A DNA stretch of 64,000 bases from Deroplatys truncata (Eukaryota; Arthropoda; Insecta; Mantodea; Mantidae): the NCBI GenBank assembly GCA_030765065.1, contig CM060990.1:5512001-5576000 (forward strand), given 5' to 3'. The first letter of the stretch is position 1, and each line of letters begins with the position of its first letter. Positions 33,235 to 43,600 of this stretch are shown piece by piece. The position numbers and the translations under genes are program-made. The notes under the pieces were generated by a model. The model was not told the origin of the DNA. It was given only the letters and a program-made list of their open reading frames with translations, and made no database searches.

Positions 33235-36200
33235 TAGGCTACTTGCTTATGTTACGTGGTGTTACGTCTTGTTACGTGGTTACATGGTTGCTACGCCTTG
33301 TTACGTGATTACATGGTTGTTACGTCTTCTTATGTGGTTACGTGCTTATGTTATGTTACGTTTGGTTACGTGCTTATAATACGGGTTATGTTCCATCTTG
33401 TTACGTTGTTACGTGCTTATGTTACGTGGTGTTGTCTTGTTACGAGGTTACGTGCTTATGTTACGTGGTATTACGTGGTTACGAGGTTATGGTACGTGGT
33501 GTTAGTCTTGTTACGTGGTTATGTTGCGTGATGTTACGTCTTGTTAGGTTAGACGATGATAGGATTGATGATCCAGAGCAGACAAGGTAGGGATAGGTTA
33601 GGGCGTTCGTTTTGGGATTAGTTTAGAATACTTCTACATGCACCAAAACTGTAAACCAATACACAGTTTATCCTTCTCCGTCTCGCACACTGTTTAACAT
33701 ATAAAAATTTTGTAAGATTTAGAAAAAGTATACTGTCTAGCCTAGCGTCGACTCTCGTATTCCCTATCTCTCCAATATAAACGAATTTCCCTCTCCTTAA
33801 ACTCTCTCCTAGCATACGATCTCTCTCTGTTCTCCTGTCTCTCCATATAAACGCATACTCTACCATTCAAACCCTCCTAGCCTAACACCTCTCCTCGGTT
33901 TGTATCTCTCTCATTTAAAACGCATTCCACCTATAACTCTGTCTAGCCTAGCATCACTCCGCGTTTCTCCCATCTATTCCGTATAAAGCGTATCCCTCCC
34001 TCCTTCAGCATTTGTCTAGCCTATTATCTCTCAGCGTATTCCTTACCTCTCACGTATAAATGACTTTTCTAGTGTCCTAGCCTGCTAGCCTATCATCTCT
34101 CCACGTTTTCCAAATCTTATCTATATAAACACATAGTCTAATCCTCAACCTCTGTCTATCCTGGCACTTCTCTTCGTATTCCCTTTCTTCCCCATATAAA
34201 CGCATACTCTACACCTCAACATCTGTCAAACCTTGCACTTCTCCTCGTATTCTCTACCTCTCACATATAAACGCATTCTACTTTACACATATGTCTAGCT
34301 TAGCACCTCCGTCGTATTCCTTACCTCCCACATATAAAGTGTATCCCCTCCTTCAGCATTTGTCTAGCCTAGCATCTCTCCCCCGTTTCCCCTATATTTC
34401 CTATATAAACGCATACCCTACTCCTCAACCTCTTTCTAGCCCGGCACCTCTCCTCGTATTCCCTACCTCTCTCATATAATGCCCATTATCCCATCCTATT
34501 CTCTCTTAGCATTGGATCTCTCTTCGTTTTTCATAACTTCCACACATAAACGTATACCCTACTCCTCAACCTCTGTCTAGCCTACTACATCTCCTTGTAT
34601 TAACTTCCTGTATCATATAAACGGTATTATCCCCTTCTTCAGGTCCTACTCTACCTCAGATCTCTCCTCGTATTCCCTACCTCTCCCGTATAAGCCTATA
34701 TTCCCCCTCCTTCAGCATCTGTCTAGGCTATCACCTCCCCACGTTTTCCCTATCTTTCCACATAAACGCATACTCCGCACCTCAAACTCTGTCTAGCCTA
34801 GCACTTCTCCTCGCATACCCTACCTCCACATATAAAGAACATTCCCTCTCTTCACTATCTGTCTAGCCTATCGTCTTTCCACGTTCTCTCTATATTTCCC
34901 GTATAAACGATTACTCTACTCCTCAACCTCTGTCTAGCCTAGCACGTCTCCTCGTATTCCCTACCTCTATCATATAAACGGTATTCCCCCTTCTTCAGGC
35001 CCTGCTCTACCTCGGATCTCTCCTCGTTTTCCCTATCTCTCCCATATTAACACATTTTCCTCCTTGAACCGTCATATCTCCCCCCGTTTTCCCTATCTCT
35101 CCCATATTAACACATTTTCCTCCTTGATCCGTCGCAACTCCCCCCGTTTTCCCATATAAACGCAAAAAGTGAACCAGCTTCCCTCTATATATGCTACTGG
35201 AGGAACATAGAATGTAGCAGGTGGATGACAATTGAGAAAGACATGAGTACAGCTAGGAGCGGAGGGCGACTTACCACCTCGACCAACGCAGATCTTTAGT
35301 GCCTAGGTTCCTACGGGGCGCCGCCGGGAAGAGACAAGGTGTGACCGAACTAGGAGGCACGACAGGCAGAGGACAGGGTTCCTACCGTTTACAGATTAAA
35401 ACTCCCCAGATGCAGTCGGCTCCCCTCCCCCTGCAGGCTTACACTAGGGATCCGGAGTCCGCCCTTATTCCGGTGGACGAAGCTTTATTCAGAACATCCT
35501 TTTCCTCTGTCATGTACACGCCGAGGCCTCCCGCGGACACTGGCAACCCTGAAAGATACCAAACAGATGAAAGGTGAAGTGAAATGAGAATGAAGGTGAA
35601 ATAGAGGGACAGGAAATTCGGGGGATTTAATGATCCTTCCCAGCATTCGCGAGCGACCCGGGGAACCCCCCCCCCCAAAAAAAAATCATGGGTCAGAAAG
35701 TTCGGCCGTGGGAAACAGTACAAGTAAAACTTCGTTCAACTTACTCGGGTTTGGGGAGGAAGGCCTATTTAGATGTTGTGCACGAGAACAACGAAGTCCA
35801 CTAGCGTGGCTAAGACTGACAGCGTGGAGAGGTAACAATTTTAATCAACATAGAGTGTCAAATTGGTTTTGGGGAGGAAGACCCGCTTAGATGACCGTGC
35901 ACCTGAACAACGAAGTGAACAAGCGTGGCTAAAGCTACCATGGTATAGAGGTAACAAATTGTGACAATTTACAGTGCCAGTATCTCTGAGTTGAGGAGAA
36001 AACCCTATTTAGATCAGCCTATCCGAGAAAACCGAAGTGGACTAGCTGGCTAAGGCTGTCAACGTGGAGAGGTAACAATTTTAATCAACATAGATTGTCA
36101 AATTGGTTTTGGGGAGGAAGACCTGCTTAGATTACAGTGCACGAGAACAACGAAGTGAACTAGCTTGGCTAAGACTAACTCTGTGGAGATTTCACAACTT

Positions 36201-36240
36201 TCACTCAACTTGCAGTCTCAGATAGCCTTCGATTGGGGAG
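33235..36240 (-). repeat. Right inverted arm of the foldback structure (3.0 kb)
   Basis: The arm contains, from core to edge, an ACGTAAC array as GTTACGT (33,235-33,550), a short unique stretch with AACCTATCCCTACC in reverse (33,550-33,735), the minisatellite (33,735-35,165), the SINE-like block (35,240-35,700) and the ~120-bp repeats (35,745-36,240). The conserved ORFs 35,007-35,231 (minus) and 35,299-35,577 (plus) pair with 25,841-26,065 and 25,495-25,773 with few changes. The arm extends about 30 bases further out than the left arm before meeting the Gypsy-A LTR at 36,276. Confidence 0.8.
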
Positions 36241-36275
36241 AGATACCTATTTTGATGACCTTGCACGAGAATAAG

Positions 36276-36549
36276 GAAGTTGACACTACTAAATTCAACA
36301 TTGACTCGCCCTGCCGACGGGTTCCTTATACATGACTTGCATACAAACCGGAAATTTCGAGAACAAAACCCAACCAGAAAGGGCCAAAAGGAATCACCTT
36401 AAGCGTGAAAATGGCACACATTGCTAGCTATTGTTCCATGTGTACATTGTTCTATAGAGGGACCGGCCATTAGCCTAACCCACGGCAGGTAGATGGGCCG
36501 CCAGACACTCGCACTGCCGATCCGTAGGCCCTTAGCGCTAGTTGTCACA
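36276..36549 (-). repeat. Gypsy-A 3' LTR, truncated
   Basis: This 274-bp segment matches the first part of the right LTR (60,620-60,882): shared ACACTACT(A/G)AATTCAACA, CAGAAAGGGCCA, CTAACCCACG and CTGCCGAT(C/T)CGTAGG. On the minus strand it begins TGTGACAAC. The rest of the LTR (equivalent to 59,773-60,619) is missing, cut off where the foldback arm ends. Confidence 0.75.
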
Positions 36550-36563
36550 CAGCTCCCTCCTCA
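36550..36563 (-). other. Gypsy-A polypurine tract
   Basis: The minus strand reads GAGGAGGGAGCTG directly before the LTR start TGTGAC. That is the expected position of the plus-strand priming site. Confidence 0.6.
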
Positions 36564-39385
36564 CGGCTGGCCGTCCCGACCAGCGCTATCGTAGCGGGCT
36601 GGAGGATCTAAAAATACCTCTGGCATCTTCACTCGCGACATTTTCTGGAAGCGCTGGACATTATTTATCCTCTTCACCAAGCTGTATGGTCCTTGCCATG
36701 ATTGTTGGAGCTAGGTACCACGCCTCTTGGTCCGAGTAGAGCGAGTACCCGACGCAAATCACCTTGTAGGAAACCATGGCTGTTGACACGGTGGTCGTAG
36801 CGGGTTTTCATCCGGTCGCTCGCTCCTGGATATGTTGACGGGCCTTCTCGTGCACGCCGTGAAGGCGGTTCACAAGGTTCTCTACATAGTTCATTGCTAG
36901 CTTGTCCGACCCACAGGGGTTTCCAAACACCAGGTCGCAGGAAGACGCAGTCCTCTGCCAAGACTATGTCTGGCTGGTGTCAAACCGGGAAGTCCTGAGT
37001 CAACGAGCTCGACATTTCAGTCCCTGTGCTGAGTGTCCACCAACTTCCTCAGGTGCTCTTCTAGGGTCTTGGTGCGTGTACCGCTCGACCATGCCGTCCG
37101 AGGGTGGAAATTAAATTAAATTTGGTTTTATATGTGGACGCTCTTTAACTGCTGTAGTCCTTAGCGCCTTATTCTATATAGGGCGTGAAAGGCCTAATCT
37201 TTTGCTTAAAGGCTCTTTATCAGGCTCTTTTAGGTGCCGTAAATCTACGACAAGGGACCACCGGCTTTATTTCCCTTTCGAAGAAAGCCATGCTAAGGAC
37301 TTTTACGCTCGAAAAAATCCCTCGCCCTCCACCAGGTTTGAACCCGCGACCATGGGAGCTAGAGGCTAGAATGGTAACCACTACACCACGGAGGACGACT
37401 CTGAGGATGGAGAGGCGTTTTACGTGACTTCTGCACACCAAGTCTCTACAGTGTTTCCCTCGTTATGTTCAACTCGAAGTTCGTGCCCTGATCGCTGTGC
37501 AGTCCTAACGGTACCTCAAATTGACAGAACACTTTTTCCTTATATAACTCCCTGATATATACATATATAACACATATATAATTATCACTTATTCCTAGGC
37601 AGTCCGCGATCATCTTGGCCTGCTGGTTACGGATGGTGTACACCCGTGGCCACTTGGTGAAGTAATCTATGACCACCAATAAAAACGTGTTACTCCTGTC
37701 GGACACAGGGAACGGTCCAGCTAAATCGATGGCGACACGTTTGAATGGTACTCCCACGTTGTGCTCCTGCATGCGACCGCGGCTCCCAGTCTGTGGGCGC
37801 GACTTTCCGCACACGCATGACATTCGCGGCACCACCTCTCAACGTCCGCCCGTAGTCTCAACCAATAGTGCCTTTGTAGAAGCTTGTCTTTCGTTCAGTT
37901 GAGTCCGCGATGTCCACACAAACTTCCCGCATGTAATTCCTCTAGGAATTCCGGCTCCTTGCTCCGAGGAAGGATCAATTGCTCTCTTCAGGGGTTCCGG
38001 TCTGATGACTCCCACACTTTAAACACATCTTACTTTTTCTTCAGTGAGTCCCATTGAACCCAGAAGGACTTATACACACTACTTCTGGGAGCAATGTCTA
38101 CCCACCTCGACCTAGTTCCTTCTTCCACTTCTCTCAGCAGCGGTCTCAAGTCGGCCGTCTGCCAGCTTCTCCCTCCTCAGGCCTGCGTTATGCCATCCAT
38201 CTGTAGGCACCTCTGAAATCACACGCTACAGCACGCTTCTTCTCCTTCGCATGATGCACTGGCCGCACTCTTCCGGTCAGGGTCTTCTTCATATGGCATC
38301 TGCAATGGAGTGGCTCCTTCCCCTTCGATGTTCTGATATGAACTTGTGTTCCTGAAGTCTCTGAAAACAACAGATTGTCTGGCCCTCCAGGTTCTTAAAG
38401 CTTAATAGCCAGGTGAGGGCGGAGTGGCCAGTCCTCAGGTGGAATAGATGGCCGCACAGGTAATTATGGAAGTGTTCCAGCGCCTTCACAACTGCCAGAA
38501 GCTCCCATCGGGTAACGCAGTAGTTCTTTTCCGCCTTGAAGAGCGTCTTGTTGTAGTACGCTAATATCCGCTCCTGCCCATCATGGATCTGGGATAGTAC
38601 GCCATCAATACCACTGTCGCTGGCGTCGATGTCCACGATAAAATCGCCGCCCAATTGAGGTAAACCCAAAACAGTCGCATTGCAGAATGCTGACTTAAGC
38701 GCCTGGAACACATCCTCGGTCTCTTCAGCCTACATATAAGGCCAGACGAGTGAGGGGCTTAGCGATGTTGGAGAAACTCTGACGAATCGGTGGTAGTAGC
38801 TGCATAGACCCCAATAGCTGCGCAACTCTAGTTTAGCTTTCTGGAGAGATCAATCTCTCACAGCCCGAGCCTTCTCCGAGTCCGTGACCACCCCAGTTGG
38901 TGAGACTATGTGGTCCAAGTAGTTAACCTTCTTGCAGAAGAGTTGCAACATCTGCACGTTCAGCTTCAGGTTAGCTGTTTGCAGTCTCTGTAATACATGA
39001 TCACTTTCTCTATATGATCTTCGAAGGTGTTGCCAATGACGATAATGGCGTCCAAGTACAGCAGGCAGGCGTCATAAGTCAATACCCTCAACACAGATTC
39101 CATCTGGCGCTGGAAACCGACAGAGACCAAAGGACAGAACCGCAAACAGCGCAAGTCCTTGGCCTGTCGGGAATGCTGTCTTTTCCTTGTCTCTGGGATC
39201 CATAGCCGCTTGCCAATACCCCAGTTTCATGTCGAAGGTCGAGAACTACTGGACACCACCAAGAGTGTCCAGAGTATCGTAAATTCGGGGTAAGGAAAAA
39301 CATTCCTTTGGGGTGACAGGGGTGACTTTCCATAGTCCACGCAGAAGCGTAGTTCACCGTTCTTCTTCTTCTTCACTAAGACCAC
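36564..39385 (-). pseudogene. Gypsy-A pol, 3' half: RT, RNase H, integrase
   Basis: In minus-strand order: VVLVKKKKNGELRFCVDY at about 39,380-39,330 begins the reverse transcriptase. The palm motif near 39,050 reads YLDA instead of YLDD, so a catalytic Asp is lost. RNase H is at 38,711-38,289 (DASDSGIDGVLSQ, HLRTGHSALTWLL; the second motif's Asp is Gly). The integrase core is at 37,835-37,446 (AIDLAGPFP, LHSDQGTNFE) and continues as SDGMVERY at 37,107, after a SINE. The chromo-like C-terminal part (GPYSLVKRINNVQ) is near 36,660. An AT microsatellite of about 60 bp interrupts the integrase near 37,550. Stops and frameshifts are frequent. The missing N-terminal part of pol lies at 57.6 kb. Confidence 0.85.
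37108..37400 (-). mobile_element. SINE family A, copy 3, inside Gypsy-A integrase
   Basis: Same body as the copies at 17.6 and 24.4 kb (CCATGCTAAGGACTTTTACG, GTAAATCTACGAC, B box GTTTGAACCCGCGACC in reverse). The flanks CCGAGGGTGG (37,098-37,107) and CTGAGGATGG (37,401-37,410) are a slightly diverged 10-bp duplication. They fall between HPQ and SDGMVER of the integrase, so the reading resumes exactly across the insertion. Confidence 0.9.
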
Positions 39386-39481
39386 AAAAAAATAAAATCT
39401 GAATATTCAACCCCGGCATTTAGGTTACTATACATCCAAATTTTCTATTTATTGAATCAAATTTTTCAATTCTTTTATACA

Positions 39482-39572
39482 TTGGAAAGGTAGAATCAGG
39501 TGACTGAAAAATTCAATGCCATAGCCGGGATTTGAACCACCTTATTTCAGTCACCTGATTTTACCTTTCCAA
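39482..39572. repeat. 27-bp hairpin with a tRNA-like loop
   Basis: The arms 39,482-39,508 and 39,546-39,572 are reverse complements with one mismatch (TTGGAAAGGTAGAATCAGG against its partner). The 37-base loop reads on the minus strand GGTTCAAATCCCGGC, a tRNA B box and T-arm. Confidence 0.85.
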
Positions 39573-39599
39573 TCCTGTCCAACACACGGCTTGTGTGGA

Positions 39600-39948
39600 A
39601 GAACAATTAATCCCACTTTTATACATTCAGCTTACAGATCAAGCCTATAACTACTCCTAACTACAAACAAAGAAAACATAAGTTAAGAAGATAAATTATA
39701 AATAGTAAAGGTGTAAATTGATACTAATTACTAAATCCACTAAATCTATACTAATACTGGTAACCAGCATAAAAGCAATTGGTATGCAGTTACTTAACTA
39801 ACAAAACTTACTACAAAGATAAAAACTACTCCACTGGCATCCAGCTGTTACTCACTGGTATCCAATGCTATTTATCGAAATCTTCTAGTTTAAATAATTA
39901 CTTTTTTCCTTTCTTTCTTGTATACTATTATACAGTTAAATTAATATA
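39600..39948. other. AT-rich unassigned DNA
   Basis: No gene. It lies between Gypsy-A pol and the DNA transposon and is probably part of whatever inserted into Gypsy-A. Confidence 0.35.
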
Positions 39949-40022
39949 CAGGATGTAAAAAAATGTAGGGCACAAATTACAGGATACATTCCTCACACGT
40001 AGAGGACGAAATTTTGTAATAT
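39949..40022. mobile_element. Left end of a DUF4817-type DNA transposon, split by Gypsy-B
   Basis: Starting CAGGATGT after a TA, the segment contains GGCACAAATTACAGGATACA and CATTCCTCACACGT. It mirrors the right end (54,700 backwards: CAGGGTGTAACAAAATGC, GGCACAAATTGCAAG, CATTCCTCACACGTGG). The mirror match resumes at 53,141 after the Gypsy-B insertion. Confidence 0.85.
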
Positions 40023-40664
40023 TGTCACATCCATGGCTGGATGGACATAGGGGGAATAGCGGTATCAGGGTGGAACATCTCAAGCTTGGCTTAATTTTAC
40101 TTGCTTGGTTTATTAAGTTCAGATACTTGCAATGTTGAGTTTACATTGAAGAGGGAACAAAGCTATAGTACATGTAAGAGCTTACCTGAAAGTACTTGTC
40201 GCGCGGGATGTGGACGGACCTGTGAACCCATCGTTGTAGATAGCAGATTAAGATGATGACGGGCAGCGATTCGACCCTGTCTAGCATGTGTCGGTCTCCC
40301 CCGAGCAGCGCTCAGGCGCCTGCTTAAATAGGCAAGAATCGACTCAATCCTAATGACGTCTATATCCTGTTTGTGGTAAGCCGACGCCATATATAAGTAT
40401 GGTTGAGCGGAATTGTGTAGGATTGAGCGGAAACACGTGATCGGTTCTATGTTGCAAAAGGCAACATTATTCTAAGAATTTCCATGGGAAATGACGCAAA
40501 TGAGGTAGCCCACATACATCCTGTCACGTACATATCTTAAGAAAGTTTCTTAAGGCAGAAAATGTAAAATACGATTCTATTGGAATTTAGAAGAATGAGC
40601 CATATTAATGTTAAAATCCAAAGTAATGTAAAATAAACAAGTCCGTCTAACATCACATGCGACA
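40023..40664 (-). repeat. Gypsy-B 3' LTR
   Basis: Ends TGTCACATCC and GCGACA on the plus strand. It differs from 52,497-53,136 by about seven substitutions and one 2-base indel (for example CGCGCGGG against CGTGTG near 40,200). Confidence 0.95.
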
Positions 40665-40680
40665 ATACTCCCCTGCTCTA
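40665..40680 (-). other. Gypsy-B polypurine tract
   Basis: The minus strand reads AGAGCAGGGGAGTAT directly before the LTR. Confidence 0.6.
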
Positions 40681-43600
40681 AGATGACACCACCTGGTGGC
40701 GTTAAAACTATAAAAACAAATAGAGCAGAAATATAGCTGAAAGGGGTACCCAACATTGCAAAACAAACGAATACAAAAGCGAAGTACAATGAAATATAAA
40801 GAAATACAAAGTTACATCAGGGCACTTAGGCAGCCCAGCACACTTGCTAGGTGCTAAATCAGATAAAAATTATAAAAATGAAGTATAGCCCTGCCTGCAT
40901 GGAGGTAATAAACACTATACATTACGTGGCTGCAGAAAAAAAAGAAAACGTTAGGATTATATAGGGGGAAATGGAAAAGGAAGGAGGGTTACAAGGTGAG
41001 TCGCAGATCCAGCTCGAGCGAGGACAAGTCCCATCACGGCACAACATCACTGCATTGTCTGGTAAGTCTAGGACACACTGTAGTACTATGTCCAACGGCG
41101 GACCAAAAAGTGCAAGTTTATGCTTGTCGAACGCGCCTGCAAGGAATGTTTATAGAATTTCCGCACTGCCAGGAGAAGAGGAACACGAGTGCATGTGTCC
41201 TCACAGAAAGTCAGCAACGGCAGGGAAATCCGGCGGAAACCACGTAGATAGTGCGCGCTCGTAATCAGTTAAATACTGAAGAATGCACCTGAAGAGTCAT
41301 TTTATCAGCGATGAGAACTGTTCATATGCATTCCATTGTTTTCTCATAGTTGAATATCATCGTGCATCCCGTACGCCGTTAAGTGTCCAGTGCGTCCCAT
41401 GATGAAAATGAAGCCGTGAATTTCCTTGTTGTAGTCCTCGCGTCGAAGTGGCGACCATGCCGTAGCCATAAAACCAAAGAAAGAAATAAGGGTTAGGGAT
41501 GGAACATAAACTAATCACAAGGGTACGTTAAATAACATTAGGGAAAAACAACCGGTGGGAAACAACGGAGGGGGGAATGAAAGAAAGGAAATATACAATG
41601 TGCCACTTAAATTATCAAACAAAAATATTAATCGAATTCACAGCTAAACATGTGAGAGGCAGGGGCAGGGTGAAACATCCATATAGCCAAGCCAGACAAC
41701 ATAAATGTCTGAATGAGGGTGGAAAAAAAAGTGTACAAAGTATTTCCAAGGCAGCATAGGCCAAAAAGTTCGTTAAAAGCTGCTGTCACAAGACAGAGAG
41801 ACAGGTAGATACACGCATGTTTCACCGCACACAGAATACATAAACTGTAACTTCTCTTCAATGAACATAACATAACAAAAGTTTAACATACACGGGAAAT
41901 TCCAGTTTCCTGTGTGTAATAATAAATTATCAAAACAATTAATTCGCTTGTGAAACTATAAGGTTGCTTAATTTTCTAATATCAAGAACCAGGTGAACAC
42001 AATGTTGTAAAGCTTAAAGTTGCCGAGGAGAACGAGGGAGAAAAAAAGACATTTTCATTCAAAAATGCGTATAAAAGGATGGGGGAAGTGAGAGAAAAGA
42101 AAAAAAAATAATCTCTACCATCCCACGCCGACCATAAATGGACGGAAATAATGTGTAGAACAATTGACTCAAGGTAGCGCCCAACCACAATAATAACTCA
42201 AAAATGTGCACAGAGTTACATTGTGAGGGGGTGTGCCTCAAAGTGAATGTGTAATGTATACACGGGTATTCAATGGGAAACGGTGGGTAGAAGTTCTGTA
42301 TTAAAAAGGAGGCAGGCCTGCCAAATCCGTAGGAAATAACAATGATTAAAAAATTATTATCATACAGAATAAAATACACCTGGCATTTCTCAAGCTTACA
42401 ACCTGTGTTCAATTGGAGGTAAATAGAATAAGGAAACAGTCTACCTTTTACGAGGAGATCATACAACAAAACAACAAAAATATGCAATGGCTTCCTAAGT
42501 GAAACCATGCAGAGAACAGATAAAGTGCTCAGGAGAGCTAATTGCAATTTATACAATATTGCATATTAAAACAATATTAAATAGATTACATCATACATTA
42601 CACAACTGTTATTTTAATATCTGGCACCCTGGGAGAGAAATAAGTAATACTGTCATATCCTAGAGGTTATCAGTATCAGGTATTTAGAAAATCAGAACCT
42701 CTGCCACGTAAAAGAAAAATTATTGCTATGCATATGTAATTCATAGCCAAACACTCTATATCTCAATCAATTACTTCAGCATAAATAAAATAACTCAGTA
42801 CCAATATCCTGATACTAATCACGTGTGTCTCTAAACACACACAAAATGAAATTCACTGTAATATCAGATTCGCAAGAAAGACTGATATCAATCAGAACAA
42901 TCGTAATTGCTGAATATTTGTAATCATATCCGTGCGCACGGGAAAAAACATAGATATCAAAATCTATCCATGAACTCATTAATAAGTACATAAGAGCTCC
43001 AAAAAATAAAAATGCTAACGGAACCTGGCGGTAAACCCGAGAGCGTAACGAGTCGGTAAAATCATCCCTATACTCTCATCATATTTTCATACCATTAAAC
43101 TAGGGGGATCTTATGATTTACCCTTAGTTAATGCTGAAATTTAAAATTCGGCTGTAAAACGTGTAATAAAATTACTGATAATCTCTAGGTATCTATAAAG
43201 TGAATAAAAGAATTCTCATATACATTTCTCAAACCATAACCACGATAAGTTAAGCGGAAGTCGCTTCCGTATAAATTTCCCAAGAGGCACTCTCTGGGAG
43301 AGATGCTTCTCTCTATGAACAGAAATAAAACAGAATTATGCGTATCTTTAATTGTGAAATAAGTCCAAGGTGTGCTTCCAAAACTGTCGTCGCAACTGAC
43401 GATATATGGAAGAGTGTCCAATAACAGTGTTCGAAGAGCTTGTGTATAATTCAACCGTACTGGCATAGCAGTTGGCAAACAAAACATTTCTGTAATCATA
43501 ACTTGACAAAAATATTAAAACATATTCCATAAATAAAATATATGTCAATGAATATAAGCGATGTTGCGTAAGAAACTTATGTTTCCTAAATATCGCAATT

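Larger units (their letters stand above)
24834..36240. mobile_element. 11.4-kb foldback-like element with ~3-kb inverted arms
   Basis: The arms 24,834-28,327 and 33,235-36,240 carry the same four blocks in mirror order: ~120-bp tandem repeats, a SINE-like block, a long minisatellite, and an ACGTAAC-based array. They enclose a non-repeated core (28,328-33,234). By eye the SINE-like and minisatellite blocks match at about 95% or better across the arms. Long inverted repeats built from internal tandem repeats define foldback-type elements (Drosophila FB and Galileo are known examples). No transposase is visible in the core and no convincing TSD was found, so a large inverted duplication is an alternative. 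Confidence 0.6.

Noticed and set aside
24834-36240. Assembly artefact (a read-through palindrome)
   Set aside because: The arms differ by substitutions, array length and a SINE in only one arm, and the core is unique.
40684-40705. CTCF-like insulator motif (CCACCTGGTGGCG) next to the Gypsy-B 3' LTR
   Set aside because: A single short match without supporting sites; too likely by chance to list as a feature.
42059-42556. Possible envelope gene of Gypsy-B
   Set aside because: The frame is hydrophobic throughout because of AT-rich codons; no cleavage site, fusion peptide pattern, cysteine pattern or single terminal anchor is visible.
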